Positions 43,285 through 53,160 of a stretch of DNA of 64,000 nt are shown piece after piece. Every line of letters begins with the position of its first letter. Within the stretch, counting starts at the first letter, position 1. The translations under genes were made by a program, and so were the position numbers. The stretch comes from VXRD01 sp965232265. GTDB lineage: Bacteria > Latescibacterota > UBA2968. The stretch lies in the NCBI GenBank assembly GCA_965232265.1, contig CBDDPH010000002.1, positions 4,588,001 to 4,652,000 on the forward strand, written 5' to 3'. The notes beneath the pieces were generated by a model that saw only the letters and a program-made list of their open reading frames with translations, made no database searches and had not been told where the DNA came from.

Positions 43285-43323
43285 ATTATACAATTTTATA
43301 CAACACTATACAATTTTATACAA
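43285..43323 (-). promoter_or_regulatory. Promoter built on a 20-bp-phased repeat
   Basis: TATACAATTTTATACAA occurs at 43287-43303 and again at 43307-43323. On the minus strand TTGTAT (43313-43308), 17 bp, then TATAAT (43290-43285) gives a near-consensus promoter; a second overlapping TTGTAT-17-TATAAA is shifted by one repeat. It drives DUF1800 copy A. Confidence 0.65.
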
Positions 43324-43357
43324 TTCTCTCTTCTCAGAACAAAACGGGCTTCGACAA

Positions 43358-44695
43358 TTATCCCTGATCGAACAAATCTGCCGGAACGGGCTTAACAACA
43401 ATCGAGTCAACCCCAAATCCCTCCAGTTGCTGGGGATTCAAAGGGGCTTGCCTGTACTGCAGGATATAAGACGCGCCGCCCTGTATCAGATTCACGGTCA
43501 AAATATCGCCCTCTTTGCTGAAATCCACATCGGACGCCGTCACAGGAGTCAGGGTCGTGCCATCTTGTGAACCGCCTCGCAACTCGCCATTGAGCACGGG
43601 AACGCCATTCTGAACCACATATCCCGTACGTTTGTTGAAGAATCGGGATTCATCGGCATGCGTGGAAAACTCGAGCGGCCTGGCAAACGTGATCTCCACC
43701 AGACCCTGTTCGATGATCACGCCATTTTCGATCAAAGGATCGTGCACGCCATCGGCATGCTCATGGCCAGATGGTGCGCGGTGGCGAGGGCTGCTCCGCT
43801 CCAGAACAGGGAACCACTGGATGTCCAGTGAAGCCGGAATACTCGGGAATGGCGCTTCGGCATCCATCCACGTGCCATTGAGATGAGCATCTTGCAATGG
43901 CCATATACCAGAATACGGCGGGTCATGGGGATCCAGTTCGGCAACCACATCGGCAGGAGGTTCATAAATGCCATAGCGTACACCCAGTCCGTCCTCTACC
44001 AACATAAACATGCGATGGGGGCGAGGATCTTCCCAGGGCCATGGACTCTGGAAACAGATGGCTGATCGGTTGTTGCGGTTTTGAAACGAGCGGTTGTCTG
44101 GCCTTTCCGAGTTTGGAATGCTAATGCGAACGCGCCCATTACCCAGCACCCTCACACGGCTATCCTCTTCAGCTCCGGGCAGTACGCGCAACAGCCTGTT
44201 GGGCTCGTTCAATGCATCAGACCCCTCATTCAGCGGAAACGGACTCGTGTAGTTGTTGCGTATATCGTTGGGTAATTCACCGGCCACCGGCATCCAGGGA
44301 CCGCTCTGCCAAATATAAAACGAACCGAGTGACAGCCTGGAACGCTCTCGATTATTGCGAGCATATTCAACGCGAAGTTGATCGCGCGTGGCCCGTGATG
44401 TACGCCAATAATGCCGCACGGTTTTTTCATACGTCACAGACGCCATTGGCGGTGCGGTAAGCGGTGGATTGTAAACAAATACCACCGTGCCATAATCCGA
44501 TGCCGCGGCCGTAAAAATGATATGCCGGGGCGTACCCTGAGGCGGATCGGCGACATCGATGGCACTGCCGCCACTCGTCCCGGAAATCAGCCGATAACTG
44601 CCGCGCCACTCCTCGGCAGGCTGAACCGGGATATCGCGAGTACATCCCGCGGTACCCAACACGCCAATGAGACAAAATAATAAAAATTTACGCAT
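43358..44695 (-). CDS. Uncharacterised lipoprotein of the outer-membrane operon
   Basis: 445-aa protein with signal peptide and lipobox GTAGC (Cys18). I do not recognise a family. The body looks beta-rich and Pro-rich (TAPPMASVTYEKTVRHYWR; VLPGAEEDSRVRVLGNGRV). A 3-Tyr/Trp-rich middle (SAICFQSPWPWEDPRPHRMF) may bind a carbohydrate or fold as a beta-propeller/sandwich. The C-terminal VDFSKEGDILTVNLIQGGASYILQYRQ resembles an Ig-like strand pattern. It is the last gene of a leftward operon with a PorV-like protein, a FlgD-tailed secreted protein and a TonB receptor, so it is probably surface-exposed and part of that system. Confidence 0.65.
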   Translation of the reverse strand: MRKFLLFCLIGVLGTAGCTRDIPVQPAEEWRGSYRLISGTSGGSAIDVADPPQGTPRHIIFTAAASDYGTVVFVYNPPLTAPPMASVTYEKTVRHYWRTSRATRDQLRVEYARNNRERSRLSLGSFYIWQSGPWMPVAGELPNDIRNNYTSPFPLNEGSDALNEPNRLLRVLPGAEEDSRVRVLGNGRVRISIPNSERPDNRSFQNRNNRSAICFQSPWPWEDPRPHRMFMLVEDGLGVRYGIYEPPADVVAELDPHDPPYSGIWPLQDAHLNGTWMDAEAPFPSIPASLDIQWFPVLERSSPRHRAPSGHEHADGVHDPLIENGVIIEQGLVEITFARPLEFSTHADESRFFNKRTGYVVQNGVPVLNGELRGGSQDGTTLTPVTASDVDFSKEGDILTVNLIQGGASYILQYRQAPLNPQQLEGFGVDSIVVKPVPADLFDQG

Positions 44696-44776
44696 TTTGT
44701 GATTCCTCCTGTTCAGTAGGTGCGGGTTGAACTGCTACGCAGTTGTACACCGCTCGAAACCCGCACCTACAAACAT

Positions 44777-45784
44777 CTAGAACGTTCCCGAAAGCGTCAA
44801 ACGCAGCGGTCGCTCTCTAATTGCACCGCCGATATCGCTATACGAAACATCCACATTTATCTTGCGCTCTTCGCTCACATTGAGATTTATACCCGCCCCC
44901 ACGCTCCAGGTCTCCACATCGTACCTGAACTTATAACCGGCGCGGAGTGCCAGCATATTTTGTATCCACAACTCACCGCCAATGTGATCGCGCTCACCAT
45001 AGTCGCGGAAAAACACATGCTCATAAGCAGTCGTCAGATAAAGCGGATCGCCCTGCTTGCCAAGCAATTCCATCGCAACCGCCAGATTGTAGTAAAACGG
45101 CAGGCGATAATCCTCGGTCAGCACTTCTTTATTCCCACCCAGGTTGCTCATGGTCATGCCCACGCGCAGACTCTTGAAACCCGTGTAAAAGAGCGTGCCA
45201 ACATCAAATGTCGTGGAACTCACATTGACCACGTGAATCTGAGACCGCACATAGCGCAGGCGAAAACCCATCGAAAACTTATCGGTCAGTTGCTTGGCAA
45301 AAGACGCCGCAACCGAAAAATCTCCGAGTTGGATAGTGCGACCCGTGCCATTGGGTTGCAAAGGCGTGGTCTCTTCCACATCGGGATAGGTAAACGTGCG
45401 AAAAGCGATACCCACAACGCCTATGGGAATGCGATAGGCAAAACCCGCAGCCCCCATCTTGGTGCCCACCAGCCACTCGTTATAAGAGGCCAGATATGCC
45501 ATATTGTCGATATGCACCAGCCCGGCTGCATTCTGGAATATCGAGTGAATATCTCGCGACGTGCCCACATTGGCATCGGCCATACCCGCCAGGCGCGCAG
45601 ACGCCGAAATCTTCAAAAGCGCGAAGCCACTGCGCGCAATGCGGTTGCCCTTATCGCCTTCTGAGCGATAATGCGGTTCTGTCAATACGGGCGGCAGATT
45701 CGTAAGGCTTGTCTCTTGCTGGGCCATGGCACTTTGAGGGCTGAGAAAAAGCGCGATAGCTGCTATCCAGATCATACGTTTCAT
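44777..45784 (-). CDS. PorV/PorQ-like outer-membrane beta-barrel protein
   Basis: 335-aa protein; the ATG at 45784 follows TGAGGAG. A signal peptide ends at SAMAQ. The sequence ISASARLAGMADANVGTSRDIHSIFQNAAGL (about 55-85) and the closing strand RPLRLTLSGTF match the PorV/UPF0164 barrel family. PorV shuttles type IX secretion substrates to the attachment complex in Bacteroidetes; in other FCB lineages the role is less clear. It starts 27 bp after the stop of the 913-aa FlgD-tailed protein gene, so it may handle that protein. The barrel is expected in the outer membrane. Confidence 0.85.
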   Translation of the reverse strand: MKRMIWIAAIALFLSPQSAMAQQETSLTNLPPVLTEPHYRSEGDKGNRIARSGFALLKISASARLAGMADANVGTSRDIHSIFQNAAGLVHIDNMAYLASYNEWLVGTKMGAAGFAYRIPIGVVGIAFRTFTYPDVEETTPLQPNGTGRTIQLGDFSVAASFAKQLTDKFSMGFRLRYVRSQIHVVNVSSTTFDVGTLFYTGFKSLRVGMTMSNLGGNKEVLTEDYRLPFYYNLAVAMELLGKQGDPLYLTTAYEHVFFRDYGERDHIGGELWIQNMLALRAGYKFRYDVETWSVGAGINLNVSEERKINVDVSYSDIGGAIRERPLRLTLSGTF

Positions 45785-45811
45785 AATTTGCTCCTCAATA
45801 ATGACCAATGA

Positions 45812-48553
45812 TCAATTGACAATCACAAACAGACCCTTCTGGATCTGCCCCAAACTCTCGGGATGGTGCGACTCAATCGCCCAGATGTACGTACCGGCAT
45901 TGAGACGGCCGCGCGTATTGGCATTCAAACCCACCGTGTGCGTATCCCATTCAATCTCACCCTGCGCCACAGGGCGTCCCCGCTGCGGATCGAGTGTATC
46001 AAAGGTATCGCGCCATGCCAGATCGCCCGTCAGCGTGTAAATGTACAGCGTACACCTGCTCGGCACATTGATCCACCGGATGCGAGGCGCGCCATAGCTG
46101 TGTTCGTCGTTGCCCTGTACCCAGGGGTTGGGCACCACCCTGATCGGCAGCGACATGGACTCATTTTCATGGTTGAGCAATGCAGAGGTCAAACGCGGCA
46201 CAATGCCATTAGGAGAGTGTCGATACTGATTGCGCTCATCCGAGTGCCCGGTTTCCAGACCCTGCTCATCAAAGGCGCGTACAGAATAGTGGTAAATAAA
46301 ACCGACATCGGGTTCCGAGTCAATAAACCTGTAGGTGCCCCAGCGGAAAGGACCGTCGATCTCGATACTGTGAGGATCCTCCAGACCTTCTGCCCAGGGT
46401 TGGTTGTCAAAAGAAGCACCCGGGGGTGCATCTGAGGGCAACTGGCGTTCGCCTTCGGGTCCCACAGCTTTGGGAATCGTCGCCAGCAATTTCCACGGAC
46501 CAGCCCGCATAAAATCAGAGCGATAGATCCGATAACCCAGCACATCGGGACGACCCAGATCCGGATCGATCGCCGTATCGGCAACGCCCGACCAGTCCAG
46601 TTCGATATGTCCATTCAGGTCCGTCAGCGCATTGACCTTTACATCGGGCGGCTGGTTAAGCCCGTCAAAGCCCAGATCATACAGCTTTTGCGCTTCATTG
46701 CCGTTTGCATAGATGGCTTCGAGACCCAGTTCCAATTCATCGACCAGGCTCTGCTGCTGCCAGTTCCACTCGTAGGGACGCGCGTAATTCGCGGTATCCA
46801 TGCGATATTTGGCTGAATTGGACGCCATACCCCCCACATAGGCGATCACGACTTTGGCTTTGTCGCCGGGACCCAGGGTATAAGGACCGTAAACCTGTGC
46901 ATCGATCCATGCACCCAATTCGTCATTATCGTGGTGCTGCACCAGGCGGTCTGTATCATTTTCCCCGAGCACGCCGGCAGCATCGCTGTAGATGTCAAAC
47001 AATTGATTCTCGCCGTGCGTACCGCCATGCGGATCATCGCCTAATGCCGAAGAATACATGCGCCACCTGAACACAGTGTGGGGCTGTGGACCCTGCGGCT
47101 TCACATAACCGCCTTTTCTATCCAGAGCATTGTAGGGATGATCAGATGTGCCCGTCGCAATCGGCATCATCCCAATATACTGCGGAGAAAGTAGCGTGCC
47201 ATCCAGAATATTAGATGTTGACACGTACTGATGCTGTGCGCGAGATCGGGTATAAGGCTCCCCGTAGTCATTCCACAGGCGGGCAACGGCATCGCCATCA
47301 TAAGCATAAGTCAGATGCATCGGAGCACCCTTATAGTTGTAGGCATATTCCGGATGATCGTAATTATCCGCCTGTGTATAGCGCCAGTAGTCATCTTGCG
47401 TCGAGGGCTGAATGAGCCTCCACGCCGCCGAGTTTGAACCGCCAGCCGGCACCCACTCAGAACCGGTCTGGTTGGGGACAAATGCGTTTTTGACCACGAT
47501 ATAGACCTCGTCGAGTTGTTTGGGATATCCGGCGTCTGCCCTGCCATCGCCATCTGTATCGCCATTATTCCAGAACTCCATCTCCGTGATCAAAAAGTCA
47601 TCGTAATTCCCCGTGGTCATAATCGAAGACTGCTTGCCATTGGGAGACGGCACCGGAATCATCACGCTGTTATCCGTGCCGGGTGTAGAATACGCATGCA
47701 CCATCCGCTTCACCGTAATGCCCGAAGCCTGCGCCCAGCCCGTGACCAGCAGATTCTCACTGAACAACTCGGGCGACAAACGCGGATCATTGGTCTTCAC
47801 CCCATTTGACCGCATCTGATTCAACCCGGCGCGAACCCTTTTGTAGGACGACTCTAACATCTCCTTAAACGCCTCTTTGTTCAGCGGATAAAACCCATAG
47901 GCCCAGTTGTAATAATCCATTGGCTCCACTCTGTCGGGACCAGGTGGAAAAGCGCGTTGTGGCAAACCACCAAACCCCGTAGCGGGACCATACTGGAATT
48001 CCACAGCCTCGCCATTCACAAAATGGGTCTTGATCTTCATATTTCTCATGCGGGGCCAGTAAAGCGCGGCATTCTGTCCGTAATTGAACAAATTAAATGG
48101 TCCCCCGCGCCATACAGACCGCCACATCGCCGCAATGCCTTCGACATTGTTGCGCGGGTTGTGCTGGATCGGGAAAATATCTGCGGACGGCTGGCGGGGA
48201 CCTCCCTGAGATACAAATTTGCGTCCATCGTCTGTGCGCGCCATCACCCACACGCCATTGCCACGCGAATTGTCTGGTCGATTGACGCGGTTCACAATGC
48301 CCGCCCGATAGGTCGAAAGCCACCGCCCGGGATAAGACATGCCTACTTCGACGCCAAAGGTGGTGCCACCATCCAGCGAGTGCCCCAGGGTACCATTATT
48401 GCGCATCGACAACCAGAGTCTTGAGCGATTGGTCGTGCGGCGGCGCGTGCGCTGCTGCGCCTCGGCATCGATCAGCATATACAATTCCGATGCACCCCAA
48501 AACACCACAAAGGCGAGCAATACCCGCGTAACACTTTTGAATATCCGTTGCAT
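45812..48553 (-). CDS. Large secreted protein with FlgD/T9SS-like C-terminal domain
   Basis: 913-aa protein with a signal peptide (residues 1-32, ending DAEA). The N-terminal part is rich in Trp, Tyr and Gly (RWLSTYRAGIVNRVNR, KIKTHFVNGEAVEF). Residues about 640-800 look like a fibronectin-type module (DLNGHIELDWSGVADTAIDPD; YRIYRSDFMRAGPWKLLATI). The last 90 residues form a FlgD-type Ig domain (SRCTLYIYTLTGDLAW, TRGRLNAGTYIWAIES, GLFVIVN), as found at the C-terminus of cell-surface sorting substrates. The next gene, 27 bp downstream, is a PorV-like protein, and the TonB receptor is upstream. Probably surface or extracellular; function unknown. Confidence 0.75.
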   Translation of the reverse strand: MQRIFKSVTRVLLAFVVFWGASELYMLIDAEAQQRTRRRTTNRSRLWLSMRNNGTLGHSLDGGTTFGVEVGMSYPGRWLSTYRAGIVNRVNRPDNSRGNGVWVMARTDDGRKFVSQGGPRQPSADIFPIQHNPRNNVEGIAAMWRSVWRGGPFNLFNYGQNAALYWPRMRNMKIKTHFVNGEAVEFQYGPATGFGGLPQRAFPPGPDRVEPMDYYNWAYGFYPLNKEAFKEMLESSYKRVRAGLNQMRSNGVKTNDPRLSPELFSENLLVTGWAQASGITVKRMVHAYSTPGTDNSVMIPVPSPNGKQSSIMTTGNYDDFLITEMEFWNNGDTDGDGRADAGYPKQLDEVYIVVKNAFVPNQTGSEWVPAGGSNSAAWRLIQPSTQDDYWRYTQADNYDHPEYAYNYKGAPMHLTYAYDGDAVARLWNDYGEPYTRSRAQHQYVSTSNILDGTLLSPQYIGMMPIATGTSDHPYNALDRKGGYVKPQGPQPHTVFRWRMYSSALGDDPHGGTHGENQLFDIYSDAAGVLGENDTDRLVQHHDNDELGAWIDAQVYGPYTLGPGDKAKVVIAYVGGMASNSAKYRMDTANYARPYEWNWQQQSLVDELELGLEAIYANGNEAQKLYDLGFDGLNQPPDVKVNALTDLNGHIELDWSGVADTAIDPDLGRPDVLGYRIYRSDFMRAGPWKLLATIPKAVGPEGERQLPSDAPPGASFDNQPWAEGLEDPHSIEIDGPFRWGTYRFIDSEPDVGFIYHYSVRAFDEQGLETGHSDERNQYRHSPNGIVPRLTSALLNHENESMSLPIRVVPNPWVQGNDEHSYGAPRIRWINVPSRCTLYIYTLTGDLAWRDTFDTLDPQRGRPVAQGEIEWDTHTVGLNANTRGRLNAGTYIWAIESHHPESLGQIQKGLFVIVN

Positions 48554-48628
48554 AAGCTAACTCCTTTTACCTACCCCCCAACCCCCTTCCATTGAGGAAG
48601 GGGGAGCGGGATTTATTGAAGGGTTGGG

Positions 48629-51600
48629 TTAGAATCTCATCCGCAAACCAAAGTGGAACTCGCGAGGTGAATCCTGCTGGCGCAGATAATCACCCACATC
48701 GCCATATTGGATATATTCGGGGTTGTCCGGCAATGGCGTGTAAATCACACCCCATTCCACGTACTCGGCACCCACTTCCACCAGCTGATTATCCACGCGA
48801 TAGCTGATGTGCGGGTCTTTTTGGTTGAACAGATTAAAGGCTTCGAAAAAAGCCGTCACACTCGCGCGCCTGTTAAATCTAAATGTCTTCTCAAAATTGA
48901 TATCTGTGCGCGTGTGGATCGGGCCATTATAGAACCCTTCGCCACCTCTTCCCGGCGGTGAATAGAAAAACCTGCGACCCGTGAACAGGCGATACACCGC
49001 ATTCAGACGCAGATTTTCAAACGGATGGAAACCCACAAATCGCGGACCAAATTTTCCGGGCGACGAAAACATAAAGGTCACCGTGCCAAAATTGGTGCGA
49101 TTCAGGTTGGCGGGGCGAAACTCTTGAGACTGGTTATTGCGCTGCAACCAAGTTGTGGCGCCTTTGCCGTCCCAGTTGATCAGGCTGTGTTCTTCATCCA
49201 ATGACCAGTTATTTACCCCTGTCCCCATTTCGAGTAGCTCGACCCGGTTGACCGCCTGGTTGCCAAAAGCCTGTCCCCTTTGAAAGCGCGTGAGACCATC
49301 CATAGGGCGCGGGAACTCTTCCCCCGTATCGCTGCCATCGATGATACCGAGACCGGAAACACCTTCGCCAACAAAATCGCCATCGCCATTGGAATCGTGT
49401 GTCCATTCATACCAGTAATGCGTCAAATAATGGCCATCGTTGTCGATATAGCCGGCATAATTGCCAAAGTTCGACGGATTCTTGGTCGCCAATCTGTCTG
49501 GAGAGATATAGTGACTGCCGCGAACACCCGAGTTGCCATTTTCAACCCACTGCACATTGTAGGCAATCGTGAACGCCGTCATGTAGTTGAATTTCTTTTT
49601 TACCGACAACTCAAAGCCGCGCGTGTCCCGGTTATTCGTCTGACCCGATGATCGCACGGTTCGGTTGTGCTGCAAACCCTGCTCCTGAATCCCGTAACCG
49701 CCACCGCTGCGGCGGAAGACCTGTTGCTTGTAATACGCCGTCAAACCCGCCGTGTAATCCGTGATGAAGTTCCAGTCTGCACCCACTTCAAAACTCGTGG
49801 TCACCAGCGGCTTGATCTTCGGCCATCCCCACTGCCCCGCATCCACAACATCCAGTGAGTTGTTTACCTCAGACGGGTCAATCCGACCATTCCGGTTTAT
49901 ATCCAGAAACTCCTCTTCGGTGCGGTAGCTGTGAGAGAAGATCCACCAGAACTGCTCAATCTGTTCAAACTTGCCAAAGGTGAAGTGCATCGCACTGCTC
50001 TCCGTAATCGGATGCGATACGCCTACGCGCGGCGAAAAGACGTGGATTGCTTGCGGGCGATAGGTCGGAATACCCTCGATCTTTGTCGGATCGTGATATC
50101 TGTAAAACGGAATAAAATGTTCTGCCTGTGGCATCTCGGTATTCGGGCTCCAGCGCAAGCCGCGCAAGCCCACATTCACCACAATCCCTTCAAACTCCAT
50201 CTTATCCTGGAAATACACGGCATACTGGCGCGGTACCACGCCGACACGGGGATTGTTAAACTGGCTGTAATACTGCTCAATCAGGCCCCTGAAGTCGTTT
50301 TTGTTGCGAGAGAAACCCCAGTTGTCGTAGAACAAAAAGTCAATACCCGTTTTGATGAAGTGCCCCTTGGTCACCTGGCTGGAATAATCGACCTTGAGCT
50401 GATAGCGGTCGCGCTCTGAATCTGTCCAGTTCACCACCGGGCGGCCAACGTAAAACCAGCCAGAGTCATTGCCAATACCCGGCTCGACATAAGGCTGATC
50501 TGTATTGAACGGCACTTCCGTATTCGCTTCAGTTGTGCGGGAATACGAGAATCGAATTTCGTAAAAGGTGCGCGCCGACAGCGTATGCGTCAAAGACACG
50601 TAATTCAGAAAATCGCGCGTGCGCCGCTTGCCCGCCCCCGAGTATCCGGTAGGCACAAAGAGGTTGCGACCAGAAGAGTTCATATTCTTGCGCGAACCCT
50701 GTTCAATGCGCCGAATAACGCCCGCATTGTACCGAGAACGCTGATTGAACAGAGAACCAAGATTAAATTTGACGTTGTTATCCGGGCGATACGTCAGCTT
50801 GAAATTCGTGCGGTTGTTGGGCAGTGATACCGCCGTGGGCGCGGGAAAAGCCGATGGATTGCGATTCATCGAAGACGTCACCGTGAAGCCAATTCTTCTC
50901 ATAATCGGGCCGCCCAGCATTGCTTCGCCGCGACCGCCCCACACGCCCGTGTAATCCTGACGCACGTGAACCTTGCGCTGAACATCGTCGGCGGCAAACT
51001 GAGAGTCGGTTATTTCTCCCGTCTGATTGTCGTGCCCCAATATCCCATCGGGACCGGGGTACCACGCTTGCAAGTTTTCCCACTCGGGATTGCCCCACTG
51101 CATCCTGCCGCGATGCACGGGCGCTTCATACACATTTGCTCCCCAGTGCTTTTGTCCAGGCGGCGTAATGCGATATTCGCCCCTGCCCGTGTACCTCTGA
51201 CCACCTTCTTTGGTCACCACGGAGACGACAGAACCCGCATTGCCATACTCCGCGTTCATCCCACCAGTCAACACCGTCAGTTCTTGCACGGCACTCGTGT
51301 TCACGCCCTGAAAACGCGTAAATCCGGCACGCGCATCGTTATTCACCACGCGCACCCCATCGACCATATACGCCGTTTCCCAGAAGTTGCCACCGCGAAC
51401 GCTCTCCGCCTCGTCGGGGGTCACGCCCGCCTGCAACTCCACAAAATCCGACATCTCGCGCACAATTGGCAACGACTCAATTTCTTCTGCCGTAATGATC
51501 GACTTGCTCTCCGTCTTGTCGTGCTCCACTGGCGGACGCTCGGCAACGACGATCATCTCGTCCAATTCGAGCGTTTCTTCCTGCATCACGAAGTTCACCG

Positions 51601-51904
51601 TCGTGGTATGGTCAACATTGACCACCACACCCGTGCGAATAGATTTTGTATAACCCATCATCACCGTTTCAATATCATAGGTTCCCGGAGGAATATTGAT
51701 GATGAAGTATTCGCCCTCCCCATCGGTGATCCCGGCGCGTTTTACGCCATCGATATCGATCACCACATTGGCACCGGGCAGTGGATCACCTGTAATCTCA
51801 GTGACCCGTCCACTGATTTTACCCGTTGTGGCCGCTTCGGCCAATCCGGTGCTGATCGCCAGCGCGACCAACAGACCCAGACAACACAATAATCGCTTAC
51901 TCAT
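48629..51904 (-). CDS. TonB-dependent outer-membrane receptor (CarboxypepD-plug type)
   Basis: 1091-aa receptor. The signal peptide ends at LAEA (about 24). It is followed by a carboxypeptidase-regulatory domain (TTGKISGRVTEITGDPLPGA; 25-110) and the plug (DEMIVVAERPPVEHDKTESK; ESLPIVREMSDFVELQAGV; NAEYGNAGSVVSVVTKEGG). A large barrel ends in FHFGLRMRF, an aromatic outer-membrane sorting strand. The plug lacks the SusC-type signature, so it is not a SusC. There is no SusD partner. It is the second gene of the leftward operon with a small barrel protein upstream and the FlgD-tailed secreted protein downstream. Ligand unknown. Confidence 0.9.
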   Translation of the reverse strand: MSKRLLCCLGLLVALAISTGLAEAATTGKISGRVTEITGDPLPGANVVIDIDGVKRAGITDGEGEYFIINIPPGTYDIETVMMGYTKSIRTGVVVNVDHTTTVNFVMQEETLELDEMIVVAERPPVEHDKTESKSIITAEEIESLPIVREMSDFVELQAGVTPDEAESVRGGNFWETAYMVDGVRVVNNDARAGFTRFQGVNTSAVQELTVLTGGMNAEYGNAGSVVSVVTKEGGQRYTGRGEYRITPPGQKHWGANVYEAPVHRGRMQWGNPEWENLQAWYPGPDGILGHDNQTGEITDSQFAADDVQRKVHVRQDYTGVWGGRGEAMLGGPIMRRIGFTVTSSMNRNPSAFPAPTAVSLPNNRTNFKLTYRPDNNVKFNLGSLFNQRSRYNAGVIRRIEQGSRKNMNSSGRNLFVPTGYSGAGKRRTRDFLNYVSLTHTLSARTFYEIRFSYSRTTEANTEVPFNTDQPYVEPGIGNDSGWFYVGRPVVNWTDSERDRYQLKVDYSSQVTKGHFIKTGIDFLFYDNWGFSRNKNDFRGLIEQYYSQFNNPRVGVVPRQYAVYFQDKMEFEGIVVNVGLRGLRWSPNTEMPQAEHFIPFYRYHDPTKIEGIPTYRPQAIHVFSPRVGVSHPITESSAMHFTFGKFEQIEQFWWIFSHSYRTEEEFLDINRNGRIDPSEVNNSLDVVDAGQWGWPKIKPLVTTSFEVGADWNFITDYTAGLTAYYKQQVFRRSGGGYGIQEQGLQHNRTVRSSGQTNNRDTRGFELSVKKKFNYMTAFTIAYNVQWVENGNSGVRGSHYISPDRLATKNPSNFGNYAGYIDNDGHYLTHYWYEWTHDSNGDGDFVGEGVSGLGIIDGSDTGEEFPRPMDGLTRFQRGQAFGNQAVNRVELLEMGTGVNNWSLDEEHSLINWDGKGATTWLQRNNQSQEFRPANLNRTNFGTVTFMFSSPGKFGPRFVGFHPFENLRLNAVYRLFTGRRFFYSPPGRGGEGFYNGPIHTRTDINFEKTFRFNRRASVTAFFEAFNLFNQKDPHISYRVDNQLVEVGAEYVEWGVIYTPLPDNPEYIQYGDVGDYLRQQDSPREFHFGLRMRF

Positions 51905-51979
51905 TTACGACCCTCCATAAAAAATGGTGAGTGGGATCATCCAGTTTCCCACGCCCTCCCGTGTGAAAAACTGAATCTC

Positions 51980-52796
51980 TTACTCGAAATAATGTTTAAA
52001 ACTCACGCCAGCATCCACCGTCCCTATCGGAAACGCCTTGTGCATTCCCCAGGCGGTCAATGGATAGATCTCGCCAAAGACGAGATTGTAGCGCACGCGA
52101 AAATCAAGCCCAAAAGAAGAACCCAGCGCCCCTTCAATACCCGCACTGATGGGAATTGTCCACGCTGTCCGCGTATCCTCTGTGGGTTCCTTTCCATACA
52201 ATAACACCTGACCATTGACAAGCAGACCAATGCTTTTCTGTTGCGCTTCGGTCATAGTCGAAGCATCTAAGTCCGGACTGCCGGGATACACCAGCAGAAC
52301 TCGCACGCCGCCGCGATCCACCTCTTCTGGAATATTGGGATTGGTTGGGATAATCAAGCCATGCTTCACCTTGTGGCTATAATCGTAAAAACCAAGGCCC
52401 AAACCCAGATAAGGCGACCACTTCCGGTCGGACATGGTCTCGGCATTTTCCCTGAAAAACCACAGCCAATTCGATGCCACGCTATTCCAAGTCATCTCCG
52501 AATCCGCCTCGGGACTTGGAACCTGACGACCCCTGTATTCGAACGTGCGCCCGGGAAGATTTGAATTGCGGAACTTCGAGTAGTGATACTCCACCTCTGT
52601 GGTCAAACGCGGGGAGACCACATAACTCACATTCAAGCCGAACTTCAAATCACCCGAATACCAGCCACTCAAAGGAGCCTGTTGGCTGGTGATAGTTCAC
52701 CAACCCGCCAATAGCCCACAGGTCTGCATCGCGGGCATCAACGGAAGTACAACAAAGTAAGAAAACCCCGGCATACAAAATCAGAAATCTTTTCAA
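51980..52796 (-). pseudogene. Outer-membrane beta-barrel protein, frameshifted near residue 43
   Basis: The TTG at 52796 has AGGAGG 5 bp upstream and a promoter 42 bp before it. It opens a 43-residue start with a good signal peptide (KRFLILYAGVFLLCCTSVDA, then RDADLWAIGGLVNYHQPTG). The frame then ends after GSFEWLVFG. The other frame, from about base 52672 down to 51980, continues as a normal beta-barrel (WYSGDLKFGLNVSYVVSPRL; SPYLGLGLGFYDYS) to the closing strand GVSFKHYFE. The join lies within about 52660-52680. It could be a real inactivating frameshift, a phase-variable switch or a sequencing error. The intact protein would be about 270 aa. Confidence 0.65.
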
Positions 52797-52837
52797 AAGT
52801 GCCTCCTTTGGTTTTGGGTGAGGAAAAAAGAGGGGAT

Positions 52838-52866
52838 AGTATAATACCGAACAATCGACAAGACAA
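52838..52866 (-). promoter_or_regulatory. Promoter of the outer-membrane operon
   Basis: On the minus strand TTGTCT (52866-52861), a 17-bp spacer and TATACT (52843-52838). Transcription would start near 52831, 35 bases before the TTG of the barrel gene. The rest of the 360-bp AT-rich gap to 53160 shows no gene. Confidence 0.6.
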
Positions 52867-53160
52867 GCGATTTATAAAACATATAACAAGCCTAAAAAGG
52901 CTTCCGAAAAAGCATTCAAAACTGTATTAAAAATCGAGATTATCTCGCTTTTTGCAGACAGAATTATATATATCTTTATAGAACAACAGTTTGGAAAAAT
53001 TACAGATTTCACAATCTTATGAAACGCAACGCAAAAAATAAGAATTTCTAAAACGTCATATTAAGCATAAGTAAGTAGAAATAAAAAAGTTAAAACAACC
53101 TTGTCAACGAAAAGTTTGTTAAAATTTGTAACAGGACAACCACAAAAAAATGACAACCAC

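Noticed and set aside
51931..51952. Hairpin GTGGGA/TCCCAC between the barrel gene and the TonB receptor
   Set aside because: Only 6 bp of stem and the T run is separated from it; not convincing as a terminator or attenuator.
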